A stretch of 64,000 nt of DNA from Microbacterium sp. (lineage in GTDB: Bacteria > Actinomycetota > Actinomycetes > Actinomycetales > Microbacteriaceae): NCBI RefSeq assembly GCF_031179285.1, contig NZ_JAPSHY010000002.1, positions 124,001 through 188,000 on the forward strand, written 5' to 3'. Each line of letters starts with the position of its first letter. Positions within the stretch are counted from its first letter, which is position 1. The notes beneath the pieces are model-generated. The model worked only from the letters and a program-made list of their open reading frames with translations, made no database searches and was not told the DNA's origin. Shown one piece after another: positions 34,666 to 43,034 of this stretch. The translations under genes were made by a program, and so were the position numbers.

Positions 34666-36048
34666 GTGACCACACGTTCAGCGCAGCAGTCCACCAGCAC
34701 CGCGCAGCAGGCCACCCGAAAGTCGACGCCGCGAGCGTCCTCAGCGGATCCGGATCAGGATCTTCGCACGTACGTGCTCGACACGTCCGTGCTGCTGAGC
34801 GATCCGCAGGCGTTCTTCCGGTTCGCCGAGCACTCGGTCGTGCTTCCGGTGGTGGTCATCTCCGAGCTCGAGGGAAAACGGCACGATCCCGAGATCGGAT
34901 ACTTCGCGCGGCAGGCGCTGCGCCACCTCGACGATCTGCGCATCGAGCACGGCCGGCTCGACTTCCCCGTCGAGGTCGGCGAGGGCGGCACGCTGCGTGT
35001 CGAACTCGGCAACACCGACATGTCGGTGCTTCCCGTCGGCATCCGCCTCAGCGACAACGACAGCCGGATCCTCTCGGTGGCCATGCACCTCGCTCAGGAC
35101 GGGCAGGAAGTGACCATCGTCTCGAAGGATCTGCCGATGCGTGTGAAGGCCGCGTCGCTGGGACTGCGCGCCGAGGAGTACCTCGCCGAGCAGGCGGTCG
35201 ACTCGGGCTGGACCGGGATCGCGAGCCTCGACCTCTCCGGCGATGACATCAGCGACCTCTACGAGAGCGAGGTCGGGATCAGTGAGAGTGCCCGCGGGCT
35301 CCCGGTGAACACCGGGCTGATCATCCACTCCGAGCGAGGCTCGGCGCTCGGGCGCGTCACCGGTGACGGCGAGTACCGGCTGGTGCGCGGCGACCGCGAC
35401 ATCTTCGGGATGCACGGGCGCTCCGCGGAGCAGCGCATCGCGATCGACCTGCTTCTCGATCAGGAGGTCGGCATCGTCTCGCTCGGCGGTCGCGCGGGCA
35501 CCGGCAAGTCGGCACTGGCGCTTTGCGCGGGCCTCGAGGCGGTGCTCGAGCGTCAGCAGCAGAAGAAGATCATCGTCTTCCGGCCGCTCTTCGCCGTCGG
35601 CGGGCAGGAGCTCGGCTACCTGCCCGGCGATCAGAACGAGAAGATGGGGCCGTGGGGCCAGGCGGTCTTCGACACCCTCGGTTCGGTCGTCTCCGGGAAT
35701 GTGGTCGAAGAGGTGGTGGAGCGCGGCATCCTCGAGGTGCTGCCGCTGACGCACATCCGTGGCCGCTCCCTGCACGACGCCTTCGTGATCGTCGACGAGG
35801 CGCAGTCACTGGAACGCAACGTGCTGCTGACGGTCCTGAGCCGGATGGGGCAGAACTCGCGGGTGATCCTCACGCACGACGTGGGTCAGCGCGACAACCT
35901 GCGCGTCGGGCGCCACGACGGCATCGCGAGCGTGATCGAGACGCTGAAGGGACACGACCTGTTCGGTCATGTCACCCTGATGCGCTCGGAGCGTTCCGCG
36001 ATCGCCGCGCTCGTCACCGAACTGCTCGAGAGCGCAGAGCTCAGCTGA
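34666..36048 (+). CDS. phoH: PIN-PhoH fusion protein (PhoH2-type RNA helicase/ribonuclease)
   Basis: A 460-residue fusion. After a Ser/Thr/Gln-rich start, an N-terminal PIN nuclease domain begins at [19 protein letters not shown]. It retains its acidic residues ([37 protein letters not shown]). The C-terminal PhoH ATPase has Walker [20 protein letters not shown], Walker [16 protein letters not shown] and the sensor [20 protein letters not shown]. Mycobacterial PhoH2 of this architecture unwinds and cleaves RNA and is paired with a short antitoxin-like upstream gene. I see no such gene in the 159 bp upstream, which contain only a short inverted repeat around the EcoRI-like GAATTC. The start is a GTG. 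A 17-bp hairpin follows the stop. Confidence 0.93.
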   Translation: MTTRSAQQSTSTAQQATRKSTPRASSADPDQDLRTYVLDTSVLLSDPQAFFRFAEHSVVLPVVVISELEGKRHDPEIGYFARQALRHLDDLRIEHGRLDFPVEVGEGGTLRVELGNTDMSVLPVGIRLSDNDSRILSVAMHLAQDGQEVTIVSKDLPMRVKAASLGLRAEEYLAEQAVDSGWTGIASLDLSGDDISDLYESEVGISESARGLPVNTGLIIHSERGSALGRVTGDGEYRLVRGDRDIFGMHGRSAEQRIAIDLLLDQEVGIVSLGGRAGTGKSALALCAGLEAVLERQQQKKIIVFRPLFAVGGQELGYLPGDQNEKMGPWGQAVFDTLGSVVSGNVVEEVVERGILEVLPLTHIRGRSLHDAFVIVDEAQSLERNVLLTVLSRMGQNSRVILTHDVGQRDNLRVGRHDGIASVIETLKGHDLFGHVTLMRSERSAIAALVTELLESAELS

Positions 36049-36051
36049 ACG

Positions 36052-36089
36052 CGACAGCGGATGCCGTGCACTCACGGCATCCGCTGTCG
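36052..36089 (+). terminator. Very strong hairpin downstream of phoH
   Basis: A perfect 17-bp stem (CGACAGCGGATGCCGTG/CACGGCATCCGCTGTCG) with loop CACT starts 4 nt after the phoH stop. It is an intrinsic terminator without a T-run. Its 3' arm continues into a direct repeat. Confidence 0.8.
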
Positions 36090-36126
36090 TGTGTCCGGCG
36101 GGTTCCGCTGTCGTGTGTCAGGCGGG
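36081..36126 (+). repeat. Two 22-bp direct repeats
   Basis: The 22-mer that begins CCGCTGTCGTGTGT and ends GGCGGG occurs at 36081-36102 and 36105-36126 with one mismatch. The first copy starts inside the phoH terminator arm. A GGCGGG/CCCGCC pair closes the second copy. Confidence 0.75.
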
Positions 36127-36160
36127 TCGCCTGCCCGCCGGACGAGCGCCATCCCACCGG

Positions 36161-36243
36161 GCACCTGCACGATCCGGGAACGGATGCACGACCGAACCGA
36201 GCGTGAGGACCGGCATCCGTTCCGGTGTCGTGCATCTGTTCCG
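36161..36243. repeat. TGCACGA palindromic intergenic element, copy A
   Basis: TGCACGA occurs at 36166 and 36185 (19 bp apart) and its inverse TCGTGCA at 36228. The expected fourth motif at 36209 is degraded (ACCGGCA). GGAAC follows or precedes each unit. The element lies in the phoH-cstA gap, about 90 bp before the cstA start. The other 250 bp of this gap hold only the hairpin and direct repeat listed separately. Confidence 0.8.
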
Positions 36244-36329
36244 ATGGCGCGTCCTGCGCGTGCGCGCCCAGGTGGTCGGAGCGGGTCTATGCTCGGTGGC
36301 ATCGAATGCAGACGATGGAGTGATGCGCC

Positions 36330-38564
36330 ATGGCCGATGCCACCAAGACCGTCGATGAACGTGACCTGCCACCGGTGGCGGTCGATGAGAAGCCCCGCTG
36401 GACGCCGCTGAAGATCGCGCTGTGGGTGGCCATCGGGCTGCTCGGCGGCGTCGCCTGGACGATGCTCGCGATCGTCCGCGGCGAGACCGTCAACGCGATC
36501 TGGTTCGTGTTCGCGGCCGTCTGCACCTACCTGGTCTTCTACCGCTTCTATTCGAAGTACATCGAGCGCAACCTCGTCAAGCCGAATGACCGCCGGGCGA
36601 CGCCTGCGGAGTACAAGGCCGACGGCAAGGACTACGTGCCCACCGACCGTCGTGTGCTGTTCGGTCACCATTTCGCCGCGATCGCCGGTGCCGGTCCGCT
36701 GGTAGGTCCCGTGCTCGCGGCCCAGATGGGCTACCTGCCGGGCACGCTGTGGATCATCGTCGGCGTGGTGCTGGCAGGAGCCGTCCAGGACTACCTGGTG
36801 ATGTTCTTCTCGATGCGTCGCGGCGGCAGGTCGCTCGGTCAGATGGCCCGCGATGAACTCGGGCGCTTCGGCGGCACGGCGGCGATCATCGCGACACTGC
36901 TCATCATGATCATCATCACCGCGATCCTCGCTCTGGTCGTGGTGAACGCCCTCGGCGAGAGCCCCTGGGGTGTCTTCTCGGTGGCGATGACCATCCCGAT
37001 CGCGCTGTTCATGGGCGCCTATCTCCGCTGGATCCGCCCCGGCAAGATCACCGAGGTGTCGCTCATCGGCTTCGTGCTGCTGATGGCGGCGATCATCGGC
37101 GGTGGCATGGTGGCCGAGACCGACTGGGGTCAGGCGATCTTCACGCTCGACCGGACGACCATCGCCTGGGGCATCATCATCTACGGCTTCATCGCCGCGG
37201 TGCTGCCGGTGTGGATGCTGCTGGCACCGCGCGACTACCTCTCGACCTTCATGAAGATCGGCGTGATCGTGGCGTTGGCGGTCGCGATCCTCTTCGTCCG
37301 GCCCGAGATCACCGTCCCGGCGTTCAGCGAGTTCGCCGGGGGTGAGACCGGTCCGGTCTGGGCGGGGGCCCTGTTCCCGTTCTTGTTCGTGACGATCGCC
37401 TGCGGAGCGCTCAGCGGATTCCACGCCCTCATCGCCTCGGGCACCACTCCGAAGATGGTCGAGAAGGAGAAGCAGACGCGCTTCATCGGCTACGGCGGGA
37501 TGCTGATGGAGTCGTTCGTGGCGATCATGGCGCTCGTCGCCGCGATCTCGATCGACCGCGGGCTGTACTTCGCGATGAACTCATCGCCCGCAGCGACATT
37601 GGGCACCGTCGAGGGAGCTGTCGCCTTCGTCAACAGTCTCGGCCTGACGGGTGTGAACCTCACCCCGGAGCTGCTCACCAGCACCGCTGGTGCGGTCGGC
37701 GAAGAGTCCATCGTCTCGCGGACGGGCGGTGCTCCCACCCTCGCCCTCGGGCTCGCGCACATCATGCAGCAGTGGATCGGCGGACCCGGCATGATGGCGT
37801 TCTGGTACCACTTCGCGATCATGTTCGAGGCGCTGTTCATCCTGACGGCTGTGGATGCCGGTACGCGCGTCGCGCGCTTCATGCTGCAGGATTCGGTCGG
37901 CAATGTGATCCCGCGCTTCAAGGACACCTCGTGGCGGGTGGGGGCGTGGATCTGCACGGCGGTGATGGTCGCCGGTTGGGGCGCCGTGCTGATCATGGGA
38001 GTCACCGACCCGCTCGGCGGCATCAACACGCTGTTCCCGCTGTTCGGCATCGCCAACCAGCTGCTGGCGGCGATCGCGCTCGCTGTGGTGCTCACCATCG
38101 TCGCTCGCCGTCGCACCTTCCGGGTGCTCTGGGTCGTGGCGCTGCCGCTGGCCTTCGTGACGGTGATCACCGTGACGGCATCCCTGCAGAAGATCTTCTC
38201 GCCGGTGCCGCAGGTGGGCTACTTCGCCAACCACGTCGCCTTCCGTGAGGCGCTTGCGGCGGGGGAGACCTCGTTCGGCACGGCCACGTCGGTGGCCGCG
38301 ATGGAGGCCGTGGTGCGCAACACGATGATCCAGGGCACGCTGTCGGTGATCTTCCTCGTGCTGTCGGTCATCGTGATCGCCATCTCGGTCACGAAGGTCG
38401 TCCAGACCCTCCGCCGCCCCGGTGCGGTCGCGGATCAGGAGGACCCTGAGGTTCCGTCGCGACGGTACGCGCCGGCCGGACTCCTCGCCTCACCGGAGGA
38501 GCGCGCCGTGCAGAAGCAGTGGGACGCGCTTCCGGCATCCTCTGGCCCGCGTGGGGGTCACTGA
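36330..38564 (+). CDS. cstA: Carbon starvation protein CstA (peptide/pyruvate transporter)
   Basis: A 744-residue protein with about 16-18 membrane helices. CstA proteins import peptides or pyruvate when carbon is scarce. Diagnostic segments are the N-terminal YRFYSKYIERNLVKPND, DRRVLFGHHFAAIAGAGPLV (the CstA signature), QDYLVMFFSMRRGGRSLGQM, and FHALIASGTTPKMVEKEKQT. The long loop before the last helices and a hydrophilic C terminus are as in other actinobacterial CstA. The ATG has GGAG upstream. The stop codon shares one base with the start of the YbdD gene (TGATG), the usual CstA partner. The upstream gap carries unusual repeats that may influence expression. Confidence 0.96.
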   Translation: MADATKTVDERDLPPVAVDEKPRWTPLKIALWVAIGLLGGVAWTMLAIVRGETVNAIWFVFAAVCTYLVFYRFYSKYIERNLVKPNDRRATPAEYKADGKDYVPTDRRVLFGHHFAAIAGAGPLVGPVLAAQMGYLPGTLWIIVGVVLAGAVQDYLVMFFSMRRGGRSLGQMARDELGRFGGTAAIIATLLIMIIITAILALVVVNALGESPWGVFSVAMTIPIALFMGAYLRWIRPGKITEVSLIGFVLLMAAIIGGGMVAETDWGQAIFTLDRTTIAWGIIIYGFIAAVLPVWMLLAPRDYLSTFMKIGVIVALAVAILFVRPEITVPAFSEFAGGETGPVWAGALFPFLFVTIACGALSGFHALIASGTTPKMVEKEKQTRFIGYGGMLMESFVAIMALVAAISIDRGLYFAMNSSPAATLGTVEGAVAFVNSLGLTGVNLTPELLTSTAGAVGEESIVSRTGGAPTLALGLAHIMQQWIGGPGMMAFWYHFAIMFEALFILTAVDAGTRVARFMLQDSVGNVIPRFKDTSWRVGAWICTAVMVAGWGAVLIMGVTDPLGGINTLFPLFGIANQLLAAIALAVVLTIVARRRTFRVLWVVALPLAFVTVITVTASLQKIFSPVPQVGYFANHVAFREALAAGETSFGTATSVAAMEAVVRNTMIQGTLSVIFLVLSVIVIAISVTKVVQTLRRPGAVADQEDPEVPSRRYAPAGLLASPEERAVQKQWDALPASSGPRGGH

Positions 38565-38782
38565 TGGCGGTCGTGGCTGCTGAGTCGGGCCCGCGCGGGC
38601 TCGTTCGGGCATGGCGCGCACTCGCGTGGTACGTCAACGGCGTCACCGGGCAGTCGAAGTACACCTGCTACCTCGAGCACGAGCGTTCACAGCATCCCGA
38701 CCGCGAACCGCTCACGGAACGGGAGTTCTGGCGCCAGCACTACGCCGGGCAGGACGCCGACCCCGGCGCGCGCTGCTGCTGA
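38564..38782 (+). CDS. YbdD/YjiX family protein, CstA partner
   Basis: A 72-residue soluble protein of the YbdD/YjiX family, which almost always follows cstA-type transporters and is needed for or modulates pyruvate uptake in E. coli. The signature GVTGQSKYTCYLEHERSQHP is intact, then PLTEREFWRQHYAGQD. The start overlaps the cstA stop by one base, so translation is coupled. It ends in a short tail with two adjacent cysteines. TGCACGA element B begins 27 nt after its stop. Confidence 0.92.
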   Translation: MAVVAAESGPRGLVRAWRALAWYVNGVTGQSKYTCYLEHERSQHPDREPLTEREFWRQHYAGQDADPGARCC

Positions 38783-38808
38783 GCGGGACCCGTCGGTCGG
38801 CTCGCGTG

Positions 38809-38896
38809 TGGGACAGCTGCACGATCGAGGAACACCTGCACGACGAAACGGTCGGTTTCGTCGTGCAGGTGCGCCCGCGTCGTGCAACTGTTCCCA
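38809..38896. repeat. TGCACGA palindromic intergenic element, copy B (best preserved)
   Basis: TGCACGA at 38818 and 38837, TCGTGCA at 38861 and 38880: 19, 24 and 19 bp apart. The inner arms are a perfect 17-bp inverted repeat (38833-38849 with 38855-38871, loop GGTCG). The outer arms TGGGACAGCTGCACG and CGTGCAACTGTTCCCA also pair. It separates ybdD from the convergent DUF559 gene. Confidence 0.9.
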
Positions 38897-38947
38897 CCCG
38901 GCGGCGAGCGGGCATCGGCCGGCGCACGCTGAACGCGAATGTACCCC

Positions 38948-39784
38948 TCAGGCCACAGCCCCGAGTCGCACCAGCGCTGCAACGATCGCCGCCTGTACGG
39001 TCGGCCAGTCGTGAACGATCTGGGCATAGTCGAAGCGAAGCGACTCATAGCCCATAGCTGACGTCGCAGCGTCGCGTACGAGGTCCTTGTGCCGGTGCGC
39101 GGGCGAGGCATGGTTCTCTCTGCCGTCGACCTCGATGATGAGGCGACCACCGACGACGAAATCCACCCGGCCGACACCGGTGATGACCACCTGGCAGTCC
39201 AGTCGAATGCCGAGCACGTGCAGACGCAACCGGAGGAGCGACTCCAGACCGCTGTCGGCGTCCGATCGCGCGAGATCCACGAGCCAGCGGGCGTTCTCCG
39301 GTAGACGATCCCTGATCCGCTGACGCCCCGCGACGTTGAGAAGCCGCTGCTGCAGCGCGGATTCGAGGGACGCGAAGAACGCCTCGTCGCCGGCGCAGCG
39401 GAAGAGATGGACGAGGGCCTGCTCGACGTCGACGATTCCGAGACGGGTGGCCCCAGCGTAGAAATGCCCGACGCAACGGCATCCGAGATGCGGATGGGTG
39501 CGCCCGTTGCGCCCCATCCAGACGTGTGGTCGTGATGCATCCGCAAGCACCCACACGCCGTGCTGACGAAGCGCCGAGCTGCACGTCAGAGCGCCGCCGT
39601 GTGCTGCGGCCGCCACCACGTCCGGGCGCGTCTGCGGGGCGGCGAAGACGCCGGCACGAACGCGCAGAATTCGTCCCGAAGCCGCCGCAACAGCGAGTGC
39701 CTTACGCGATATCCCGTGTCGTTGCAGGTGGGTGCCCCGGGCGATCCCGCCCAGACGGTGAAGCGTCGTCGTCGGATCCAGCAT
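38948..39784 (-). CDS. DUF559/Vsr-fold endonuclease-like protein with AbiEi-type N-terminal region
   Basis: A 278-residue protein. The N-terminal part looks like the winged-helix region of AbiEi-type antitoxins (RLGGIARGTHLQRHGISRKA, GRILRVRAGVFAAPQTRPDV). The C-terminal part has the very-short-patch-repair-like nuclease core of DUF559: Glu181, Asp208 (GVGRVDFVVGG) and Glu218/Asp220 (RLIIEVDGREN), then HRHKDLVRDAA. DUF559 proteins are common in actinobacteria and of unknown role. No toxin partner is adjacent. TANNNT-like CAGAAT stands 6 nt before the ATG. Palindromic elements B and C flank the gene on both sides, an arrangement that deserves attention. Confidence 0.8.
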   Translation of the reverse strand: MLDPTTTLHRLGGIARGTHLQRHGISRKALAVAAASGRILRVRAGVFAAPQTRPDVVAAAAHGGALTCSSALRQHGVWVLADASRPHVWMGRNGRTHPHLGCRCVGHFYAGATRLGIVDVEQALVHLFRCAGDEAFFASLESALQQRLLNVAGRQRIRDRLPENARWLVDLARSDADSGLESLLRLRLHVLGIRLDCQVVITGVGRVDFVVGGRLIIEVDGRENHASPAHRHKDLVRDAATSAMGYESLRFDYAQIVHDWPTVQAAIVAALVRLGAVA

Positions 39785-39881
39785 CCGGTCATTCTGTTCC
39801 CATACGGCCACCAATCGCGTGTCAGTCCCCGGTGATGGTGCAGAAACGACGGCGTGCCTGGAATGTGCAGGAGAGACCGGT

Positions 39882-39966
39882 CGGAACGGCTGCACGACGC
39901 CGGAACGCCTGCACGACCGCAGAGGCGTTGCGGTCGTGCATCCGCGCTTCGGTCGTGCAGGTGAAC
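39882..39966. repeat. TGCACGA palindromic intergenic element, copy C
   Basis: TGCACGA at 39891 and 39910, TCGTGCA at 39934 and 39953: spacing 19, 24, 19, identical to copy B. The inner arm TGCACGACCGCA (39910-39921) pairs perfectly with 39929-39940. GGAAC precedes both direct motifs. It lies between the 3' end of fumC and the promoter side of the DUF559 gene. Confidence 0.88.
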
Positions 39967-40034
39967 TGGCCGTGGAGGCCGGGCGCGGGCGCCGGATGCC
40001 GCGAGGAACGCGTCCTCGCGGCATCCGTCGGGTG

Positions 40035-41429
40035 TCAACCCGGGTGGGTCATCGACAGCAGGTCGAGCTTCTCGTCGAGCTGCTCGAGCGTCAGCTCGCC
40101 GCGCTCCACATATCCGAGGTCGATCACGGCGTCTCGGACGGTGATGCCCTTGGCCACGGAGTGCTTGGCGATCTTGGCGGCGGCCTCGTAGCCGATGAGC
40201 TTGTTCAGCGGGGTCACGATCGAAGGGCTCATGCCCGCGAAGGCCGCAGCCCGCTCGACGTTCGCCTGCAGGCCGTCGATCGTCTTGTCCGCGAGCACGC
40301 GTGAGGCGTTCGCGAGCAGGCGGATGGACTCCAGCAGCGCCGTGCCCATCACGGGGATCGCGACGTTCAGCTCGAAGGAACCCGAAGCGCCCGCCCACGC
40401 CACGGTCGCATCGTTGCCGATCACGCGTGCGCACACCATGAGCACGGCCTCCGGAACGACCGGGTTGACCTTGCCGGGCATGATGGAGGACCCCGGCTGC
40501 AGGTCGGGGATGTGCAGCTCGCCGAGGCCGGTGTTCGGGCCCGAACCCATCCACCGCAGGTCGTTGTTGATCTTCGTCAGCGACACGGCGATCGTCCGGA
40601 GTGCACCCGACGTCTCGACGAGGCCGTCGCGGTTCGCCTGCGCCTCGAAGTGATCCTTCGCCTCCGTGATCGGCAGCTCGGTCTCGGCCGCGAGCAACGC
40701 GATCACCTTCTGCGGGAAGCCCAGCGGCGTGTTGATGCCCGTGCCGACCGCCGTTCCGCCCAGCGGAACCTCCGCGACGCGGGGGAGCGCGGACTGCACG
40801 CGCTCGATGCCGAGGCGCACCTGACGGGCGTAGCCGCCGAACTCCTGCCCGAGCGTCACCGGGGTCGCGTCCATCAAGTGGGTGCGACCGGACTTCACGG
40901 CGTCCTTCCACAGCTCGGCCTTGGCCTCGAGGGCGACGGCGAGGTGGTCGAGCGACGGGATCAGGGTGTCGATGAGCGCCTGCGTGACGGCGATGTGCAC
41001 CGAGGTCGGGAAGACGTCGTTCGACGACTGCGACGCGTTCACGTGGTCGTTGGGGTGGACGGCCGAGCCGAGGATGCCGCTGGCGAGCGTCGCCAGCACC
41101 TCGTTCATGTTCATGTTCGACGACGTGCCGGATCCGGTCTGATAGGTGTCGACCGGGAACTCGCCGTCATGGGCGCCCGACGCGACCTGGTCGGCAGCCT
41201 GCGCGATGGCATCGGCGATGGCACCGTCGAGCGTGCCGAGCTCCTTGTTCGCCAGCGCCGCAGCCTTCTTGATGCGGGCGAGGGCGGCGATCTGCGCTGA
41301 TTCCAGTCCCTTGCCCGAGATGGGGAAGTTCTCCACCGCACGCTGCGTCTGCGCTCCGTAGAGCGCGTTCAGGGGAACCCGCACCTCGCCCATCGTGTCG
41401 TGCTCGATGCGGTACTCGTTGTCGGTCAC
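40035..41429 (-). CDS. fumC: Class II fumarate hydratase (fumarase C)
   Basis: Fumarase interconverts fumarate and malate in the TCA cycle; class II enzymes are iron-free homotetramers. The 464-residue protein shows [20 protein letters not shown] at the N terminus, [31 protein letters not shown], and the catalytic SS-loop [20 protein letters not shown]. The GTG at 41429 has the Shine-Dalgarno GGAGG 8 nt upstream; the long open frame further upstream is antisense-like shadow coding. The carbonic anhydrase gene is 31 bp upstream on the same strand, so co-transcription is likely. In mycobacteria fum stands in the same phoH-glpX-DUF4245-xse neighbourhood. Confidence 0.97.
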   Translation of the reverse strand: MTDNEYRIEHDTMGEVRVPLNALYGAQTQRAVENFPISGKGLESAQIAALARIKKAAALANKELGTLDGAIADAIAQAADQVASGAHDGEFPVDTYQTGSGTSSNMNMNEVLATLASGILGSAVHPNDHVNASQSSNDVFPTSVHIAVTQALIDTLIPSLDHLAVALEAKAELWKDAVKSGRTHLMDATPVTLGQEFGGYARQVRLGIERVQSALPRVAEVPLGGTAVGTGINTPLGFPQKVIALLAAETELPITEAKDHFEAQANRDGLVETSGALRTIAVSLTKINNDLRWMGSGPNTGLGELHIPDLQPGSSIMPGKVNPVVPEAVLMVCARVIGNDATVAWAGASGSFELNVAIPVMGTALLESIRLLANASRVLADKTIDGLQANVERAAAFAGMSPSIVTPLNKLIGYEAAAKIAKHSVAKGITVRDAVIDLGYVERGELTLEQLDEKLDLLSMTHPG

Positions 41430-41460
41430 TGCTGTTCCTCCGGATGTGACGTTGTGGCCC

Positions 41461-42123
41461 TCAGGCCGGGATCTCGGCGCTCGCGTCGATCGCGAGCCCC
41501 ACGGAGACGATGGGCACCGCGGTGCCCTCGCTGAGTCGGTAGTTGGCGCCGACGATGCCGAGGCGCCCGTCGGCGACGGCCTCGCTGATGAGCTCGGACG
41601 ACTGCAGGATGCCGGCGACGGTGTTGCGCAGGTGCTCGCGCCCGACGAGCTCGGCGTCGATGTCGGCCACCGAGGCGCCGCCCGATTCGGCCAGAACGCG
41701 TCGTGCCGCCGGCACGATCGGGGCGATGAGCCGCCAGATGTGCGGAGGCAGCGGGGCGGCGTCGATGGCGGTGCCGTCGATGGCGGCCCTGACCGCACCG
41801 CACGCATCATGTGCGAGGACCACGATGAGCGGGACCTTCAGGATCTCGACGGCGTACTCGAGGCTGCCGATCACCGAGTCCGACACCACCTGCCCGGCAT
41901 TGCGCACCACGAACAGGTCGCCGAGACCCTTGTCGAAGATGATCTCGGCAGACAGGCGCGAGTCGGAGCAGCCGAACAGCGTCGCCATCGGATTCTGCGC
42001 CGAGACGAGGTCGTTGCGTCGGGCCACGTCCTGATTCGGATGCTGCGGCGCATCGGCGACGAAGCGTCGATTGCCCTCGAGCATCTCCTGCCAGGCGGCG
42101 GCCGGGGTGAGCGTGCGAGTCAT
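41461..42123 (-). CDS. Beta-class carbonic anhydrase
   Basis: A 220-residue beta-carbonic anhydrase, interconverting CO2 and bicarbonate. Zinc ligands are Cys52 ([11 protein letters not shown]), His105 and Cys108 ([14 protein letters not shown]); Asp54 and Arg56 form the regulatory dyad. [20 protein letters not shown] is the substrate-side signature. All active-site residues are present. The stop of the DUF4245 gene overlaps the start by 4 nt (ATGA), tying it to the DUF4245-carbonic anhydrase-fumC series on the minus strand. The bicarbonate it makes could feed carboxylases such as the PEP carboxylase encoded in this window; this is inference. Confidence 0.94.
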   Translation of the reverse strand: MTRTLTPAAAWQEMLEGNRRFVADAPQHPNQDVARRNDLVSAQNPMATLFGCSDSRLSAEIIFDKGLGDLFVVRNAGQVVSDSVIGSLEYAVEILKVPLIVVLAHDACGAVRAAIDGTAIDAAPLPPHIWRLIAPIVPAARRVLAESGGASVADIDAELVGREHLRNTVAGILQSSELISEAVADGRLGIVGANYRLSEGTAVPIVSVGLAIDASAEIPA

Positions 42124-42761
42124 GAATCCTCCGAGAGAGCACGGATCTGCGGGACGAGGGATTCGGCCAGATCCGCGGTGGAGTCGGCGGATCGTGAGCC
42201 GTAGAGGAGGACGTAATCGCTTCCCGCCTGCGTGCCGATCGCGTAACGCACGTTGCCCTTGGCGGACTCGCCGATGCCGAAGACATCCCAGTCGAGCCCG
42301 CCGATCGACACGGTGTCGGTGGGAGCGATGCCGTTCAGGCGTTGCGGGGCCCAGGAGGCGTCGGCGTCGAACGCCTGCGCGACGCGGATGAAGCCGCGCT
42401 CGTCCTGCGCGGCGGGGGCGAGGGTGACGTCCCACACGACCGTCGCTCCGCTCTGCAGCTCGGCGGCGTTCACGCGCCAGAAGCTGCCGAGCTCGGGCAC
42501 GATCGCCGGGCTCTCCATGGTCGATTCGACGTTCGCGGCGATGCCGGCGAGGTCGATCTTGCGAGCGGATGCCGGCTCACCGCGGGGCACCGCGAAGACC
42601 ATCACGGCGACGACGGCCAGAGTGACGATGAGCGCTGCGACGAGGTTCCGCAAGGTCTGACTCGACCGGTACGCCTTGGTCGACGCCGCCTTGCGTGCGG
42701 CCGCTTCCTCCGGCGTCTCGGGGCGGCCGAGCTCGGCGACGATCGGTGACGGCTTGTTCAC
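42120..42761 (-). CDS. DUF4245 membrane-anchored protein
   Basis: A 213-residue protein with a cytoplasmic N terminus ([20 protein letters not shown]), a single membrane helix ([20 protein letters not shown]) and an extracytoplasmic domain. The domain has the DUF4245 hallmarks [20 protein letters not shown] and [20 protein letters not shown]. The family is restricted to actinobacteria, sits next to xseB in mycobacteria as well, and has no known function. Its GTG start overlaps the xseB stop (GTGA) and its own stop overlaps the carbonic anhydrase start, making a tightly coupled chain. Confidence 0.87.
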   Translation of the reverse strand: MNKPSPIVAELGRPETPEEAAARKAASTKAYRSSQTLRNLVAALIVTLAVVAVMVFAVPRGEPASARKIDLAGIAANVESTMESPAIVPELGSFWRVNAAELQSGATVVWDVTLAPAAQDERGFIRVAQAFDADASWAPQRLNGIAPTDTVSIGGLDWDVFGIGESAKGNVRYAIGTQAGSDYVLLYGSRSADSTADLAESLVPQIRALSEDS

Positions 42762-42988
42762 GATTCCGCCTCGTCGGAGACGTTGGCTCGCGCCGCGTCG
42801 AGGCGGCGTTTGGCACCGAGCAGCCACTCCTCGCAGCGGGCGGCGAGCGCCTCCCCCCGCTCCCACAGCGCCAATGAGTGCTCGAGTGTCGGGGATCCCT
42901 GCTCGAGCTCGGCGACGACGCGGACGAGCTCGTCGCGAGCGGCCTCGAACGACAGCGTCTCCACCGGGATGTCGTTCAGCGCGCTCAC
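42758..42988 (-). CDS. xseB: Exodeoxyribonuclease VII small subunit
   Basis: A 76-residue helical protein, the small subunit of exonuclease VII, which degrades single-stranded DNA in repair. The family core is [20 protein letters not shown], then [20 protein letters not shown] with [13 protein letters not shown]. The GTG start lies 6 nt after TAGGAT (42995-43000), so xseB likely has a leaderless promoter of its own in the 46-bp gap after xseA. It is coupled to DUF4245 by a 4-nt overlap. Confidence 0.94.
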   Translation of the reverse strand: MSALNDIPVETLSFEAARDELVRVVAELEQGSPTLEHSLALWERGEALAARCEEWLLGAKRRLDAARANVSDEAES

Positions 42989-42994
42989 TGTTCC

Positions 42995-43000
42995 ATCCTA
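42995..43000 (-). promoter_or_regulatory. -10 element (TAGGAT) of the xseB operon
   Basis: TAGGAT on the minus strand ends 6 nt before the xseB GTG. It implies an internal leaderless promoter driving xseB, DUF4245 and carbonic anhydrase separately from xseA. Confidence 0.5.
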
Positions 43001-43034
43001 CGTCGTGCCGAACAGGCCCCAGGCTCGGCGATCC

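Noticed and set aside
38948..39784. A complete AbiE-type toxin-antitoxin system at the DUF559 gene
   Set aside because: Only the AbiEi-like N-terminal region is seen; no nucleotidyltransferase toxin gene is adjacent on either side.
38809..39966. A CRISPR array formed by the repeated TGCACGA motifs
   Set aside because: Motifs are only 7 bp, occur in both orientations, have fixed 12- and 17-bp fillers and no cas genes are near.
41430..41810. N-terminal extension of fumarase C
   Set aside because: The extension overlaps the carbonic anhydrase gene in another frame and is not fumarase-like. The GTG at 41429 has a strong Shine-Dalgarno sequence.
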